64,000 nt of DNA from Acidobacteriaceae bacterium (lineage in GTDB: Bacteria > Acidobacteriota > Terriglobia > Terriglobales > Acidobacteriaceae), in contig JASHPJ010000078.1 in NCBI GenBank assembly GCA_030038195.1, forward strand, positions 62,001-126,000. Reading direction: 5' to 3'. The notes under the pieces are model-generated. The model searched no databases. It saw only the letters and a program-made list of their open reading frames with translations, and was not told the DNA's origin. Positions 47,601 to 52,337 of this stretch are shown piece after piece (the stretch's first letter is position 1; each line of letters begins with the position of its first letter). A program made the translations under genes and the position numbers.

Positions 47601-50600
47601 CTCAATGCGCAGGTGACGGCGACGCTGAGCGTGCCCATGGATCCGACAAGCTGGAGCCAGGGATCGATCCAGCTCCTGAATGGCTCCACGCCTGTGGCTG
47701 GAACGGTGAGCTTCACCAACAACCAGACATTGACCTTCGTGCCCGCGGCAAACCTTGCGCCGAGCACGACCTACACCATCAACGTAAGCGGATTTACCGA
47801 CGCGAACGGCAACGCCGTGGTGCCTTACAGCAGCACCTTCACCACGGGCACGGCCGCGGTCTCCGGTGGATTGACCGTTGTGAGCACCAACATCTCCAAC
47901 GGCTCGACCGGCGTGTCGAGCACGCAGCCGATCATCATCAACTTCAGCCAGATTCTGGATCCGGCAACGGTGAACAGCGCCACGCTGAAGGTGATGAACG
48001 GCTGGAACAGCAACAATGCCATCGCCGGCACATACACGGTAAGCGGCAACAGCGTCACGTTCGCGCCTCTCAGTCCGTACCCGGCCGGCGCCACCATCTA
48101 TGTGGGCGAGTGCGGCGGTCCCACGGATGTTGTGGGCGATGTGTTCCAGAACGGCAATTGCTACAGCCAGCAGATCGTCTACTTCACGGTGAGCAGCGCT
48201 ACGCAGAGCCCAATCCCGCTGCAGGTGATCTCGGTGAGCCCGTCCGACGGCGCCACGAACGTGGGCCGCGACCAGGCGGTGGCTGTTACCTTTAACAACT
48301 CGATCCTTTCCGGCAGTGCCAACAGCTACAACTCGCAGTTGTACTCCGGCCAGGATCTGCAGGACGCAGGCAGCTACAGCCTGTCTGCCGACAACCGCAC
48401 GCTCACTTTCAACGTGGGCTCGCTCACGAACAACGCCACGTACACCATCGCCTTCCCGGCGGGCGGCATCAGCGACATGGCGGGCAACACGCTGGCGACG
48501 GCGTTCACCAGCACGTTCTCGACGGTGGCCGATCCCACCACCGGCAACGGCGGCGTAAGCAGCACGGCGCCGGGCACCAACGCGACCGGCGTGCCCACCA
48601 ACACGCTGCTGACGCTCTATCTCAACCGCCAGGCCAATCCATCCACGGTTGCGGGCAGCCTGACCGTGGTAGTGAACGGCCAGGTGTACGCCGGAACTGT
48701 GCAGGCCGATGCAAGCGGCTACCAGATCCAGTACACGCCAACGGCTGCCTTCCCGAGCGGCGCGACGGTGGAGTGGTTCTTCTCCGGCGCGAGCGACGTG
48801 TATGGCAACGCGTTGAACTCCACCAGCAGCTACTTCTACACTGCGCCGGTGGTCAATCCGGCCACGGCGCAGCCAACGGTCGTTGCCGTGAGCCCGACCT
48901 GCTGCAACCTGCAAAACGTGCCCACCAACGGCGAAGTCGATATCCAGTTCAGCCAGCCGCTCAACCCGGCGACGGTGACCACCACGAACTTCTACGAGAA
49001 CACCGGACCGGCGATCGCGTACACGGTCACACTGCTGTCGCCGACCGAGGTGCAGATCAAGCCCACGTCCAGCTTTGCTGCATCCACGCAGTACGGATTC
49101 TGCATGAACAGCTCGGTGCAGGGGACCAACGGGGTGAATGCGCCGTCCGACTGCTGGCTCACGTACTTCACCACCACCGCCGGCTCGGATTCGACTTCGG
49201 GCACGGTGACGGTGGGCCCGCCAAACGGCTCGCAGAACGTGGGCACCAACGCCTACATCCGCCTGCAGTTCTCCAAGCCCGCGGACCGCACCACGGTGAA
49301 CTCGGCCAGCGTCCAGATCACCACCGGTGGCAATCCGATTCCGGGCTCGTGGACTTACAACTACAGCAACAGCAACCTCGTGGGCGCCAACTTCTACCCG
49401 CTGAATCCGCTGCCGCAATCGAGCGCCATCCAGGTGGCCGTGAGCGGCATTCTGGATTACGCAGGCAACGAGTTCAGTGAGCCCACGGCGCAGTTCACCA
49501 CCGCGGCGCAGCCCGACTACACAACGCCCACGGCCACGCTCGACTTCGGCAGCAACACGAGCGGCATCGCCACGAACGCGTCGTTCACCTGCCGCTACTC
49601 GGAGCCGATGGACCCGAGCAGCATTACGCCGAGCGGTACCTACCTCTACAGCTACGTCACCAATGCAAGCGTGCCGGTCACCTACAACATCGCGCCAGAC
49701 ATGATGTCGGTGACCATGATGCCGGTGAGCCCGCTGCTGCTCAACTCCGAATACTTCTACTACTGCGACAACGCCATCGATCTGACCGGCAACGCGCAGT
49801 CGAATAACAGCTCTTACTTCTACACCGGCAACAGCGCCATTGGTGCAGGCCCGCAACTGGTGCAGGCCAACCCGCCGAACGGTATGACCAATGTACCCAT
49901 GAACACCAGCGAGGGACCGTGGTACGGCTCCAGCCTGGGCCTGCTGTTCAACGAGCCGGTAGCCAGCGCTTCGCTGGGCAATATCACGCTCACCCCGCAG
50001 GGAGGCAGCCCGATCCCGATCAGCGTGTACTCAGAGGACGGAAACTACATAGCCTGGGTGCAGTTGCCCTACGCTCTGCAGCCCAACACTACCTATGCCT
50101 ACAACGTAACCGGCGTGACCGATCTGAATGGCAACGCAATGACGCCGGTGACCAGCAGCTTTACCACCGGCGGCAGCTTCGACTTCAGCGGTCCAAGCGT
50201 GGCGTCTACGGTGCCGGCCAACAGCGCGACGAACGTTTCGGTGACCACACCGCTTTCCATCACCTTCAGCGAGGCGATGGACCCGGTGCTCATCGACTCG
50301 AACCACGTGTATCTGCGCACGCACAACACGCAGACCACGGTGCCCACCACGTTCACCCTCTCGCCGGACTACGAGACGGTGACGCTCACGCCCACGGTGT
50401 CGCTGGCCGCCAGCACCATCTATGACCTGGTGACCAACAATCCCAACTGGTGCATGACCGATATCGCCGGCAACAACTTCAACAACTGCGGGCTGGTGGT
50501 GCAGGCGAGCTTTACTACCGGAACGCCTGCGCCGGTGAACGGCGTGTGCGGCTCGTCCAACGGAGGCACGTTCGCCACGCCGCCCACCACCAACCTGTGC

Positions 50601-51428
50601 TCCACGGGCACGGTCTCCGGCCTTACCAACAACGGCACGCTGAGCTGGACCTGCAATGGCCAGTACGGCGGCGCCAACGCCTCGTGCTCAGCTACCATCA
50701 CGCCGGCGCAGGCCTGCGTTACGCCGCCTTCCGGCTTGGTCTCGTGGTGGACCGGCGACGATACCACCAACGATGTCGTCGGCGGCAACAACGGGACGCT
50801 CGAAAACGGTGCTACCTATGGGCTGGGCGAGATCAACGACGCCTTCAGCCTGAATGGCAGTAATCAGTATGTGCTGATCGGCCAGCCGGTGCCAACCAAC
50901 CTGCAAATCCAGGACGCGATTACCCTCTCGGCCTGGATTTATCCAACTGCGTACCCGACTGATTACGGCTCGGGCGCCATCGGCATCATCGCCGGCAGCC
51001 AGCACGATGGCAACTTTGCCGGCGCGACCATCTACTACGATGCGCGCGTGAATCCTGATAACGTCACTGGGGCTCCGATTGGCCACATCGGCTTCAATCT
51101 CGGCGACGGCACAAACTGGCACGTGCAGGACACGCTTACCCAGGTGCCGCTGAACCAGTGGACCCTGGTTACGGCCACGGCCACGGCCGGCGGCTCGGGC
51201 CAGGTCTACTACAACGGCGTGCTGCAACCCTCCAGCTCAGGCGAGTACCCGGCTACGTGGAGCGGAACCATCTCTTACAGCGGCTCGTGGTTCGCCATCG
51301 GGCAGGAGGTCAACGAGAACCGGCCATTCACCGGATTGATTGACGACGTGCAGGTGTACAACACCGCGCTCACCGCGGCGCAGATTCAGTCCATCTACAA
51401 CGCAGGCAACGCCGGCATGTGCCAATAA
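32646..51428 (+). CDS. Giant secreted modular protein (anchor-D, IPT/TIG-like, Big_5-like repeats, C-terminal LamG)
   Basis: 6260 residues from ATG 32646, with GGAGG eight bases upstream. A GTG 21 nt earlier has no ribosome site. A signal peptide (about 1-36, hydrophobic LNNFLAFLFASVLCFGSSVLAGAQ region) implies Sec export. Then come about 10 choice-of-anchor-D/ASH-like repeats (about 36-1110), about 24 IPT/TIG-like repeats (about 1114-3470), and about 21 Big_5-like Ig domains (about 3473-5958) interrupted by one unique domain. A Cys-rich linker (about 5960-6020) and a LamG/concanavalin-like domain (about 6024-6255, SGLVSWWTGDD to FTGLIDDVQVYNTAL) follow. No transmembrane helix, LPXTG, autotransporter barrel or T9SS tail is seen. 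Very rich in Thr, Ser, Asn, Val and Gly. Most likely a surface or extracellular adhesin/carbohydrate-binding fibre. It has its own terminator. Confidence 0.9.
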   Translation: MSSHKQTLKCSLNNFLAFLFASVLCFGSSVLAGAQTTVSPSSLSFGSVVVGFSSPVKNVTLKNTQAVPLTINSLAVTGGGFALDPSTTCANPGTLAAGASCTIGITLAPTSAVVQAGTLTISTDASNSPQTVTLTGNGLAQASLSQATMSFGNVVVGTTSPIQSRTLTNNLPTTLTINPITLPAGGYALDPSTTCANPGTLASHASCTIAVTFTPATVGAAPSGSLVVNTSASNSPQSIPLTGAGVGPTSASPASVSFGTQVVGLTSLIKTITFSNNAAAGITINSIVAPSGGFAVDPSTTCANPGTLAAGASCTIGITFTPTVATVVPAGTVLTINTTASNSPLTVTLTGRGIAATTLSATTVAFGNVVLNQTSTIQAVTLTNNQPTTALTFTSLPLTGDSQFALDPSSTCAASLAPGASCTLAFTFTPTASGAQPKGTLTINDSASNSGQTITLTGSGVAATTLTPSSLAFGSVVVNTVSATKTLTLRNNQSSALTITSVVFGGPFALDTSANTTCPMAGGTVSGTLAPNASCVIGVTFDPTATGATTGGQVTVIDSSSMGPVLATLSGSGVLPATLSVSSVAFGSVVQNGTSAVKNVTLTNNQTVNLNISAITVPAPFAVSAGTTTCAVGTPVLPGKNCNIALTFTPTALGAAPASSLTVTDDAANNPQSASLTGTGIAPVTFSPSSVSFGAVVVNESTIKTTTLTNNQATALTITSIGSFTSGYSLNPAGTTCPLSPNTLAAGAHCVIAVSLDATATGLQPGSMTVADSAPGGSQAIPFTGNASQPVVLSPGVLSFSAQLVGTTSASKTITLTNEQAVPLNISGVTITGSNPSDFGVTSLCPTLPTPVAATSHCTLSITFSPTASGTRTATLNVADDAAGSPQTVSLAGSGNAPVSVSPTSITTFSAPVGTASAYRTVTLKNNDTAPLTISSFQFSGDFIQTSTTCGSAPPYTLAAGSSCNVTVSFDPTIGGMRAGQLQIYDSALTSPQVVNLSGNGTSPLTVSPGSLAFSTQLVGTTSTAKPVTLTNHESESETFTLTPSGDFTAASNCATGVIAANSACTIFINFVPSSTTPAARTGSLVIADSAPGGSPLAVSLTGSATATNPAAAVAVVSPGAGAAGSVVPVTITGNGWTHFSTSSVITFTDTASGSNPADITAVITSVPSPNTISANLTLAGGSGVVYGARNIKVVTPLSGGGNETASLNSAFIIADPSQTHQITAVSPAFGSQGQTLTVNLTASGTNFVQGTTFANFGDGITVDQLVINSSTTATATITISNTTPIGYRTITMVTGGEVATSITTPQGNPIFQVGPNNATLVSVSSTTPAVTPVSVPQSFAGPIYLTATGTHFLQNATTVSISGGVTVGDVLVTSPTTATAQVVVPANAAIGVDNVTVATGGEIASLVNSFTVTGLTPALVSVAPASAQQGQSTTVVITGNAYTAFNACPGGVLTADFTGEIASPTVNVISANQVSVPITVAQDASVGGITANLICGGSGQATIFPFSFTVTPSAAAIVSVSPNSVPQGGQVTLNVTGVNTNWIQGTTTAAFYPGGVPVPQVNEVTVNSATSAQLAISVPTNTPPGTYGFYMATGGQIVSSSIGVYANTPTLTMSPANGLVPATGTSSFSVSFTGQFTHFSQSGTLPVIAGQGVTLTNFTVNSLVSATGTINIAAGAATGARLVTFTTGGEIVTTYFNATSTPVGIVSISPYHAPQSTTLNVEIVGLNTHFTAGTTQVIFGGPQITVNSVTVNSATDLVANITTSYTPTGGSLTPTPPGWNAVYVNTGAEMLITGFSVDAPATPTILSVSPSSAPQGSSGNSVTITGSLTNWVQGQSELILGAGITVANLTITSPTTATATISVSPTAPVGGNSVIMITGSEYDSGTGFSVTPSAAYISAIAPNVTCQGNFIAYCGGSSGTAGPWVVAQLQTTTLNITGVGTHWLQGETTFNFGPGVIVDQVTINSPTSATVQITVLSTAPVGFAAVSANTDGETASIQQGIDIEEGSPTLLAISPGSAQQGATLNLEVLGRFTNWPVGMNTVNAAFNQDITVNSVNVIDSETLVANITVSPWAYVDFGSPCGHVLTITSGSEQVSTASINDNFCVAQGGEEITSVINQTSGTASAVQGSTETVAITGMSTNFLNGQTQVSFGDSGIQVGVAQVIDSTHLTVPVAVSTAATDGYKTVTVTTYGQVATQQFAFQVVPGVAQLTEAIPNEAEQGVQNLTVKLIGQYSHFSADSTATFGAGITVVGTPTYVSPTEIDAVINIDPLSYPGSRNVTVTTPDVSCANQPPIATTGVTYANCTPGNPNGTGSEIVNANVFQIIPGPAIISSVSPNTGNEGQEIVFTITGSATHWQQNFTQFYIAGGGSDITVNDVIINSPTSATVDMTISQTANPGTRSVYMVTAGESLSDAGAFVVTGGVPAISYITPGSAQPGTTELQTTIVGNAYTQWTAGTTTVNFGPGITVDQYTVDDASHISADIDIGPTCTSPGVPAGCAQYGYRTVVVQTGTQGLTGSFNVVAPPPPPTPYVWYESPTTGIPGQTLTIHFSGANTEWNPDPVTGTQLTGWNAAITVNSFQITSATSAIANITIAANATASTSALTFTTNGTASYGTEVDNAQFTVVIAQPVLSIVDPGSGMQGAQNITVNILGQFTAFDSTTTFNFGPGVTVNGPPTVLGPTVAQQSISIGQETPTGGYAVTATTPDAPAIAQVVGGAGFSVTPSLALISAVTPNTSPQGTTITVDVQGSNTHWNGSTVFSFGAGIVVTSAVVNSETDATLTLAIPPLASEGTTYAQARTGGEVATLNQAFVVTAGTPLLLSSGPGSVPQQGSAVFTILSQATNWSSANPPAVSYGTGITLTNVNVTGPTSMTVDGYVQPTTNTGYRNLTVTTGTQTLSIANAVYVSPGPAVINSVSPNTGGQGVTLANVAINGINTHWQQGVTTLTFPGVLVNSFVVNSPTSITASITVDLNVTPGQVSVTTVTGGEMATEVNAFTITQTQAELAFVSPPSLQQGQTQNIAITGIDTSFSTSSTVTAGTGVIVNSVTYTSATSLTASVTVQPTAALGYRTITVTTGTQVVASSSLFQVEAGPAAIASLSPNTGGQGQSVTMLVTGSQTHFSGGTAASVSGGISVTGISVVDGLHANVTVFVPNTTPLGAYNVTLTTGGEVATILGGFTVTTGSPQISAVNPPTGNQGETNQNVTITGLFTSFVNGTSVASFGSDITVNSTTVTGPTLAVANITISNTAALGSRNVTVNTSGQIASITGGFTVLAGIPALTTVSPTMGQAGTTVNLVVNGAFTTFQQGFTSVSLGDGIVTNFVTVNSTTQLTANITVPSNASVGNTYVSVTANGQTLTLNNAFAVTPGTPAIAQINPNIGTPGNNVTVTITGLYTNWVNGTTVANFGPGISVGGAAAGTSGPVTVNSPTSLTAQLSILASAALGPVTVTTTTGGEVENVPGGFTIQAATVPAPTIISLSPGSNASGMPINSDIIAVFSEPMNRTTINISTVLLYLTSNPNQGNVPVTGTVTVDPTGRVMTFAPSSLLAVNSTYYLQMTNAIKDATGNTFSQYTTDLYTTSTANSIAPTVIAVNPPPSSTVGTNVPVQLEFSVPMDQATQAGITVSTGGNPVAGTYTWNAPINCCSWGPGTIVTFTPTTAYTPGTTYTVAWSNTVTDTAGNALTPGSFTFTTGSGPDSTNNVPSTNFNNQTNVGTNFAPMVTYSKPVNPLDINTSTLLLYNYDSGKYVGGTVSVAANGLSATFTPSIPLLPDTYYRLVQSGGNYDADGISLNGNTWYFTTGSGEDLTAPTVASISPSNNATSVPLNALVTAHFSSAINPSNVNVITVTPSGGSPIAGTATLGSDLVTLTFTPTDPLLSNTVYTVQVSGYTDLVGNSGSTFTSSFTTASSGVVINVSTGIDASGNVILTGNTVDPHWSYYPTSGTSGETNFQYPGTQPLEVVAPNDADWYSGWDSNGPSSSWIAINPNSTSGNTYGFYSTAFLLPNPLPSGHLCLAGAMSHDDNGLLAVNGTAIMADQGYTGGSLVPLNIDITSEVTPGTNYLIFGFGSTDNDLEGLRLQAAVESCGASLTGGLTLTSATPSNGATNVATNTTITMTFNNPLDPATVNPTTLPVMVGWNSNQEITGSYAVSGSQVVFTPASPFPTNTQIYVGACGGPLDLAGDSAGGCYTQLMSFTTGSTSTPAANPLQVIAFTPAANATNVGLRAPVTATFNRSINLGTVNQNNASSDFALFAGDGQSPWCTSYSHSQDDATLSFTCYALPASTSMTMMLNSNIEDWQSNPLQNFTSQFTTSPADSNTNGTIITTRPGSGASGVNPNMPIVLYSNLPINAATATGGIQVTQNNVLIPGTVQVLDSGYTLEFTPSVPFTAGALIQWWTNTSLMESTYNTPVNATSGYFYVAASTATLAPTVQTTSPPANSNPVPLNTVFDVQFNTPLNPSTINSSNIYLYDGTTGLNVTANYSQPQPNEVLMVPTSALPVNHYIYVYVKSGLQSTTSVPATATNWYEYTGTAADSTTPTVISAVPYNGAGNVGVNISPGVVFNKAIDQVSLNSNTFQVLNGSTPLAGSYFFNSADTRIEFVPNAPLPPSTALTMKINGVTDRVGNPVNFSSTFQTGTGPDFTAPSVVWSSVTSNGSIPTNSTITVQFSESMDVTTFTAGQPGACGDFYLYDDLNGNCIATTLTWSADQSTAYLTPSAPLWAGDEYRLAINSGTDLAGNTVNGINLSFYADFTSSSAAPTVINFNPIGGKTGLGTNAIVEAQFSAPIDPNSVSGVTLSASGTTVPTTPILSAGNTVLQLLPATPLTANTTYTTTIAGVKDPAGNLVATVNNSFTTGATYDIAAPSAVTSDPPSGSTVGTNVVPKIVFNKPLNPITVSNSTFRMYLNDSGQFIPLTVTPSADGLTVTMTPQVALLPNTYYHFQACCGYQDQDGNNGNQADLYFYTNGGTDTTGPTVVVTPLAGATGIPLNAQVTATLSVPMDPTSWSQGSIQLLNGSTPVAGTVSFTNNQTLTFVPAANLAPSTTYTINVSGFTDANGNAVVPYSSTFTTGTAAVSGGLTVVSTNISNGSTGVSSTQPIIINFSQILDPATVNSATLKVMNGWNSNNAIAGTYTVSGNSVTFAPLSPYPAGATIYVGECGGPTDVVGDVFQNGNCYSQQIVYFTVSSATQSPIPLQVISVSPSDGATNVGRDQAVAVTFNNSILSGSANSYNSQLYSGQDLQDAGSYSLSADNRTLTFNVGSLTNNATYTIAFPAGGISDMAGNTLATAFTSTFSTVADPTTGNGGVSSTAPGTNATGVPTNTLLTLYLNRQANPSTVAGSLTVVVNGQVYAGTVQADASGYQIQYTPTAAFPSGATVEWFFSGASDVYGNALNSTSSYFYTAPVVNPATAQPTVVAVSPTCCNLQNVPTNGEVDIQFSQPLNPATVTTTNFYENTGPAIAYTVTLLSPTEVQIKPTSSFAASTQYGFCMNSSVQGTNGVNAPSDCWLTYFTTTAGSDSTSGTVTVGPPNGSQNVGTNAYIRLQFSKPADRTTVNSASVQITTGGNPIPGSWTYNYSNSNLVGANFYPLNPLPQSSAIQVAVSGILDYAGNEFSEPTAQFTTAAQPDYTTPTATLDFGSNTSGIATNASFTCRYSEPMDPSSITPSGTYLYSYVTNASVPVTYNIAPDMMSVTMMPVSPLLLNSEYFYYCDNAIDLTGNAQSNNSSYFYTGNSAIGAGPQLVQANPPNGMTNVPMNTSEGPWYGSSLGLLFNEPVASASLGNITLTPQGGSPIPISVYSEDGNYIAWVQLPYALQPNTTYAYNVTGVTDLNGNAMTPVTSSFTTGGSFDFSGPSVASTVPANSATNVSVTTPLSITFSEAMDPVLIDSNHVYLRTHNTQTTVPTTFTLSPDYETVTLTPTVSLAASTIYDLVTNNPNWCMTDIAGNNFNNCGLVVQASFTTGTPAPVNGVCGSSNGGTFATPPTTNLCSTGTVSGLTNNGTLSWTCNGQYGGANASCSATITPAQACVTPPSGLVSWWTGDDTTNDVVGGNNGTLENGATYGLGEINDAFSLNGSNQYVLIGQPVPTNLQIQDAITLSAWIYPTAYPTDYGSGAIGIIAGSQHDGNFAGATIYYDARVNPDNVTGAPIGHIGFNLGDGTNWHVQDTLTQVPLNQWTLVTATATAGGSGQVYYNGVLQPSSSGEYPATWSGTISYSGSWFAIGQEVNENRPFTGLIDDVQVYNTALTAAQIQSIYNAGNAGMCQ
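32751..35975 (+). repeat. Array of about 10 choice-of-anchor-D (ASH-like) protein repeats
   Basis: Each unit of about 105 residues opens with a variant of SPSSLSFGSVVVGTTS and contains CANPGTLAAGASCTIGITFTPT and a closing LTGxG. The first four are nearly uniform; units 8-10 drift (LSFSAQLVG, ITTFSAPVG). Each carries a pair of Cys that could form a disulfide. Confidence 0.8.
35980..43060 (+). repeat. Array of about 24 IPT/TIG-like protein repeats
   Basis: Units of about 85-100 residues open with SVSPNSxxQG and carry TxxxxGTTxxxFGxGIxV and a closing TGGExxxxxxxFxV. They contain few Cys. Some units carry insertions, for example around 38370 and 39500. Confidence 0.8.
43065..50525 (+). repeat. 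Array of about 21 Big_5-like Ig protein repeats
   Basis: Units of about 105-115 residues open with PTVxxxxPxxGATNVxxNT, carry (V/I)xFSxPxNPxTxN, and close with (D)xxGNxxxxxxxxFTTG. The block from about 44919 to 47860 and the block from about 47866 to 50520 match unit by unit, so the array grew partly by a large internal duplication. Confidence 0.78.
44380..44910 (+). other. Unique domain inserted in the Big_5-like array
   Basis: About 175 residues (roughly 3912-4087) that do not follow the repeat pattern. They contain WSYYPTSGTSGE, DADWYSGWDSNGPSSSWIAI, CLAGAMSHDDNGLLAVNG and NYLIFGFGSTDNDLEGLRLQ. The pattern suggests a carbohydrate- or ligand-binding beta-sandwich (jelly-roll-like). No family is assigned. 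Confidence 0.55.
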
Positions 51429-51439
51429 GTTTCATAGCC

Positions 51440-51482
51440 AAGAGCGGGGATCATCCCGGTGGTTCCCGCTCTTCTTTTTTTA
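51440..51482 (+). terminator. Intrinsic terminator after the giant gene
   Basis: AAGAGCGGG (51440-51448) pairs with CCCGCTCTT (51465-51473), followed by CTTTTTTTT. It begins 11 nt after the stop codon and lies between convergent genes. Confidence 0.85.
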
Positions 51483-51487
51483 ACTTT

Positions 51488-52078
51488 TTACTTGTAGAGA
51501 ATTGCCTTAACCGCCGCTCTCAGAGAAGAACAGGACAGATCCGCCAGCGATGCCGCCTTCTGCAGGCCGGGCGAAAGCTGCGCCCAGGGATCGTGATTGG
51601 GGTCGCGAACCAGGATGGTTTTCATCCCCAGTCTGCGGCCAAACTCCACATCGACAGCAGAGTCGCCGATGATCACGCTGGTCTGGGCAAGAATCTCGGG
51701 AAAGTCAGCCTTGGCCTGCGCGAACAATCCCGGCAGCGGCTTGCGGCAGTTGCACTCGCTGTGATTGTGCGGGCAGACGTAGAAAGCATCGATGCGGGCG
51801 CCGTGTTCCGCCAGAAATCTTTGGGCCTCTGCATGGAGCGCTTCAACGTCAGCCAGCGTGTAGCGGCCCAGCGCCACGCCGCGCTGGTTGGTGACGACGA
51901 CGACGCGCAATCCGGCGCGATTCAGCCGCATGATGGCATCCGGCACGCCGTCGAGGATGCGAAAATCCTCCCAGCGCCAGACATATTCGCCCTCCGGAGC
52001 TTTCTTGTTGAGCACGCCATCGCGGTCGAGAAAAACCGTGCGCAGGTGGCTCCCTATTGGTCCGCCATCGCTTGTCAC
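51488..52078 (-). CDS. gmhB: D-glycero-D-manno-heptose 1,7-bisphosphate 7-phosphatase (HAD family)
   Basis: 196 residues from GTG 52078; longer starts give a non-family N-terminus. HAD motifs: FLDRDGVLN (nucleophile and acid Asp), VVVTNQRGVA (motif II), a Zn-finger-like CPHNHSECNCRKPLPG with the motif III Lys, and IGDSAVDVEFG (motif IV). This Zn-binding insertion is characteristic of GmhB. The enzyme makes heptose-1-phosphate for ADP-heptose and LPS core synthesis. It is divergent from an MsbA-like exporter gene, so an envelope-lipid theme is likely. Histidinol-phosphatase-type HADs are a less likely alternative. Confidence 0.87.
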   Translation of the reverse strand: MTSDGGPIGSHLRTVFLDRDGVLNKKAPEGEYVWRWEDFRILDGVPDAIMRLNRAGLRVVVVTNQRGVALGRYTLADVEALHAEAQRFLAEHGARIDAFYVCPHNHSECNCRKPLPGLFAQAKADFPEILAQTSVIIGDSAVDVEFGRRLGMKTILVRDPNHDPWAQLSPGLQKAASLADLSCSSLRAAVKAILYK

Positions 52079-52337
52079 ACCGTTATCATAGCAACGCGTC
52101 AATGCATGGCCGGCACATGGCCGGGCGCGGCCCATGTGGATACATCGGGGATTGCGGGCTTTCCCTCGGGGGCTGAAGCCCGTACCCTTCAAGCAAAAGC
52201 TGCGCTCTGCAAGCGGAAACCGTACCCCTCAAATTGACCGGCTGCGCGCGTGACGCGTTCGCCATGTCCCCCGGATACAATACTGGGATGGACTCCTGCA
52301 CCCATCCGCGGCTCGGATTTCAGGCGGGTCCGTGCGC

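Noticed and set aside
46902-49856. A 984-codon open frame on the minus strand, and others up to 733 codons, opposite the giant gene
   Set aside because: They are antisense shadows of the Thr/Asn/Gly-rich giant gene. They show no domain pattern and are rich in Arg, His, Gly and Val, as expected from reading the other strand.
33000-50000. Regularly spaced repeats that might suggest a CRISPR array
   Set aside because: The period is about 250-340 bp and corresponds to coding repeats of protein domains; there are no short identical repeats with unique spacers.
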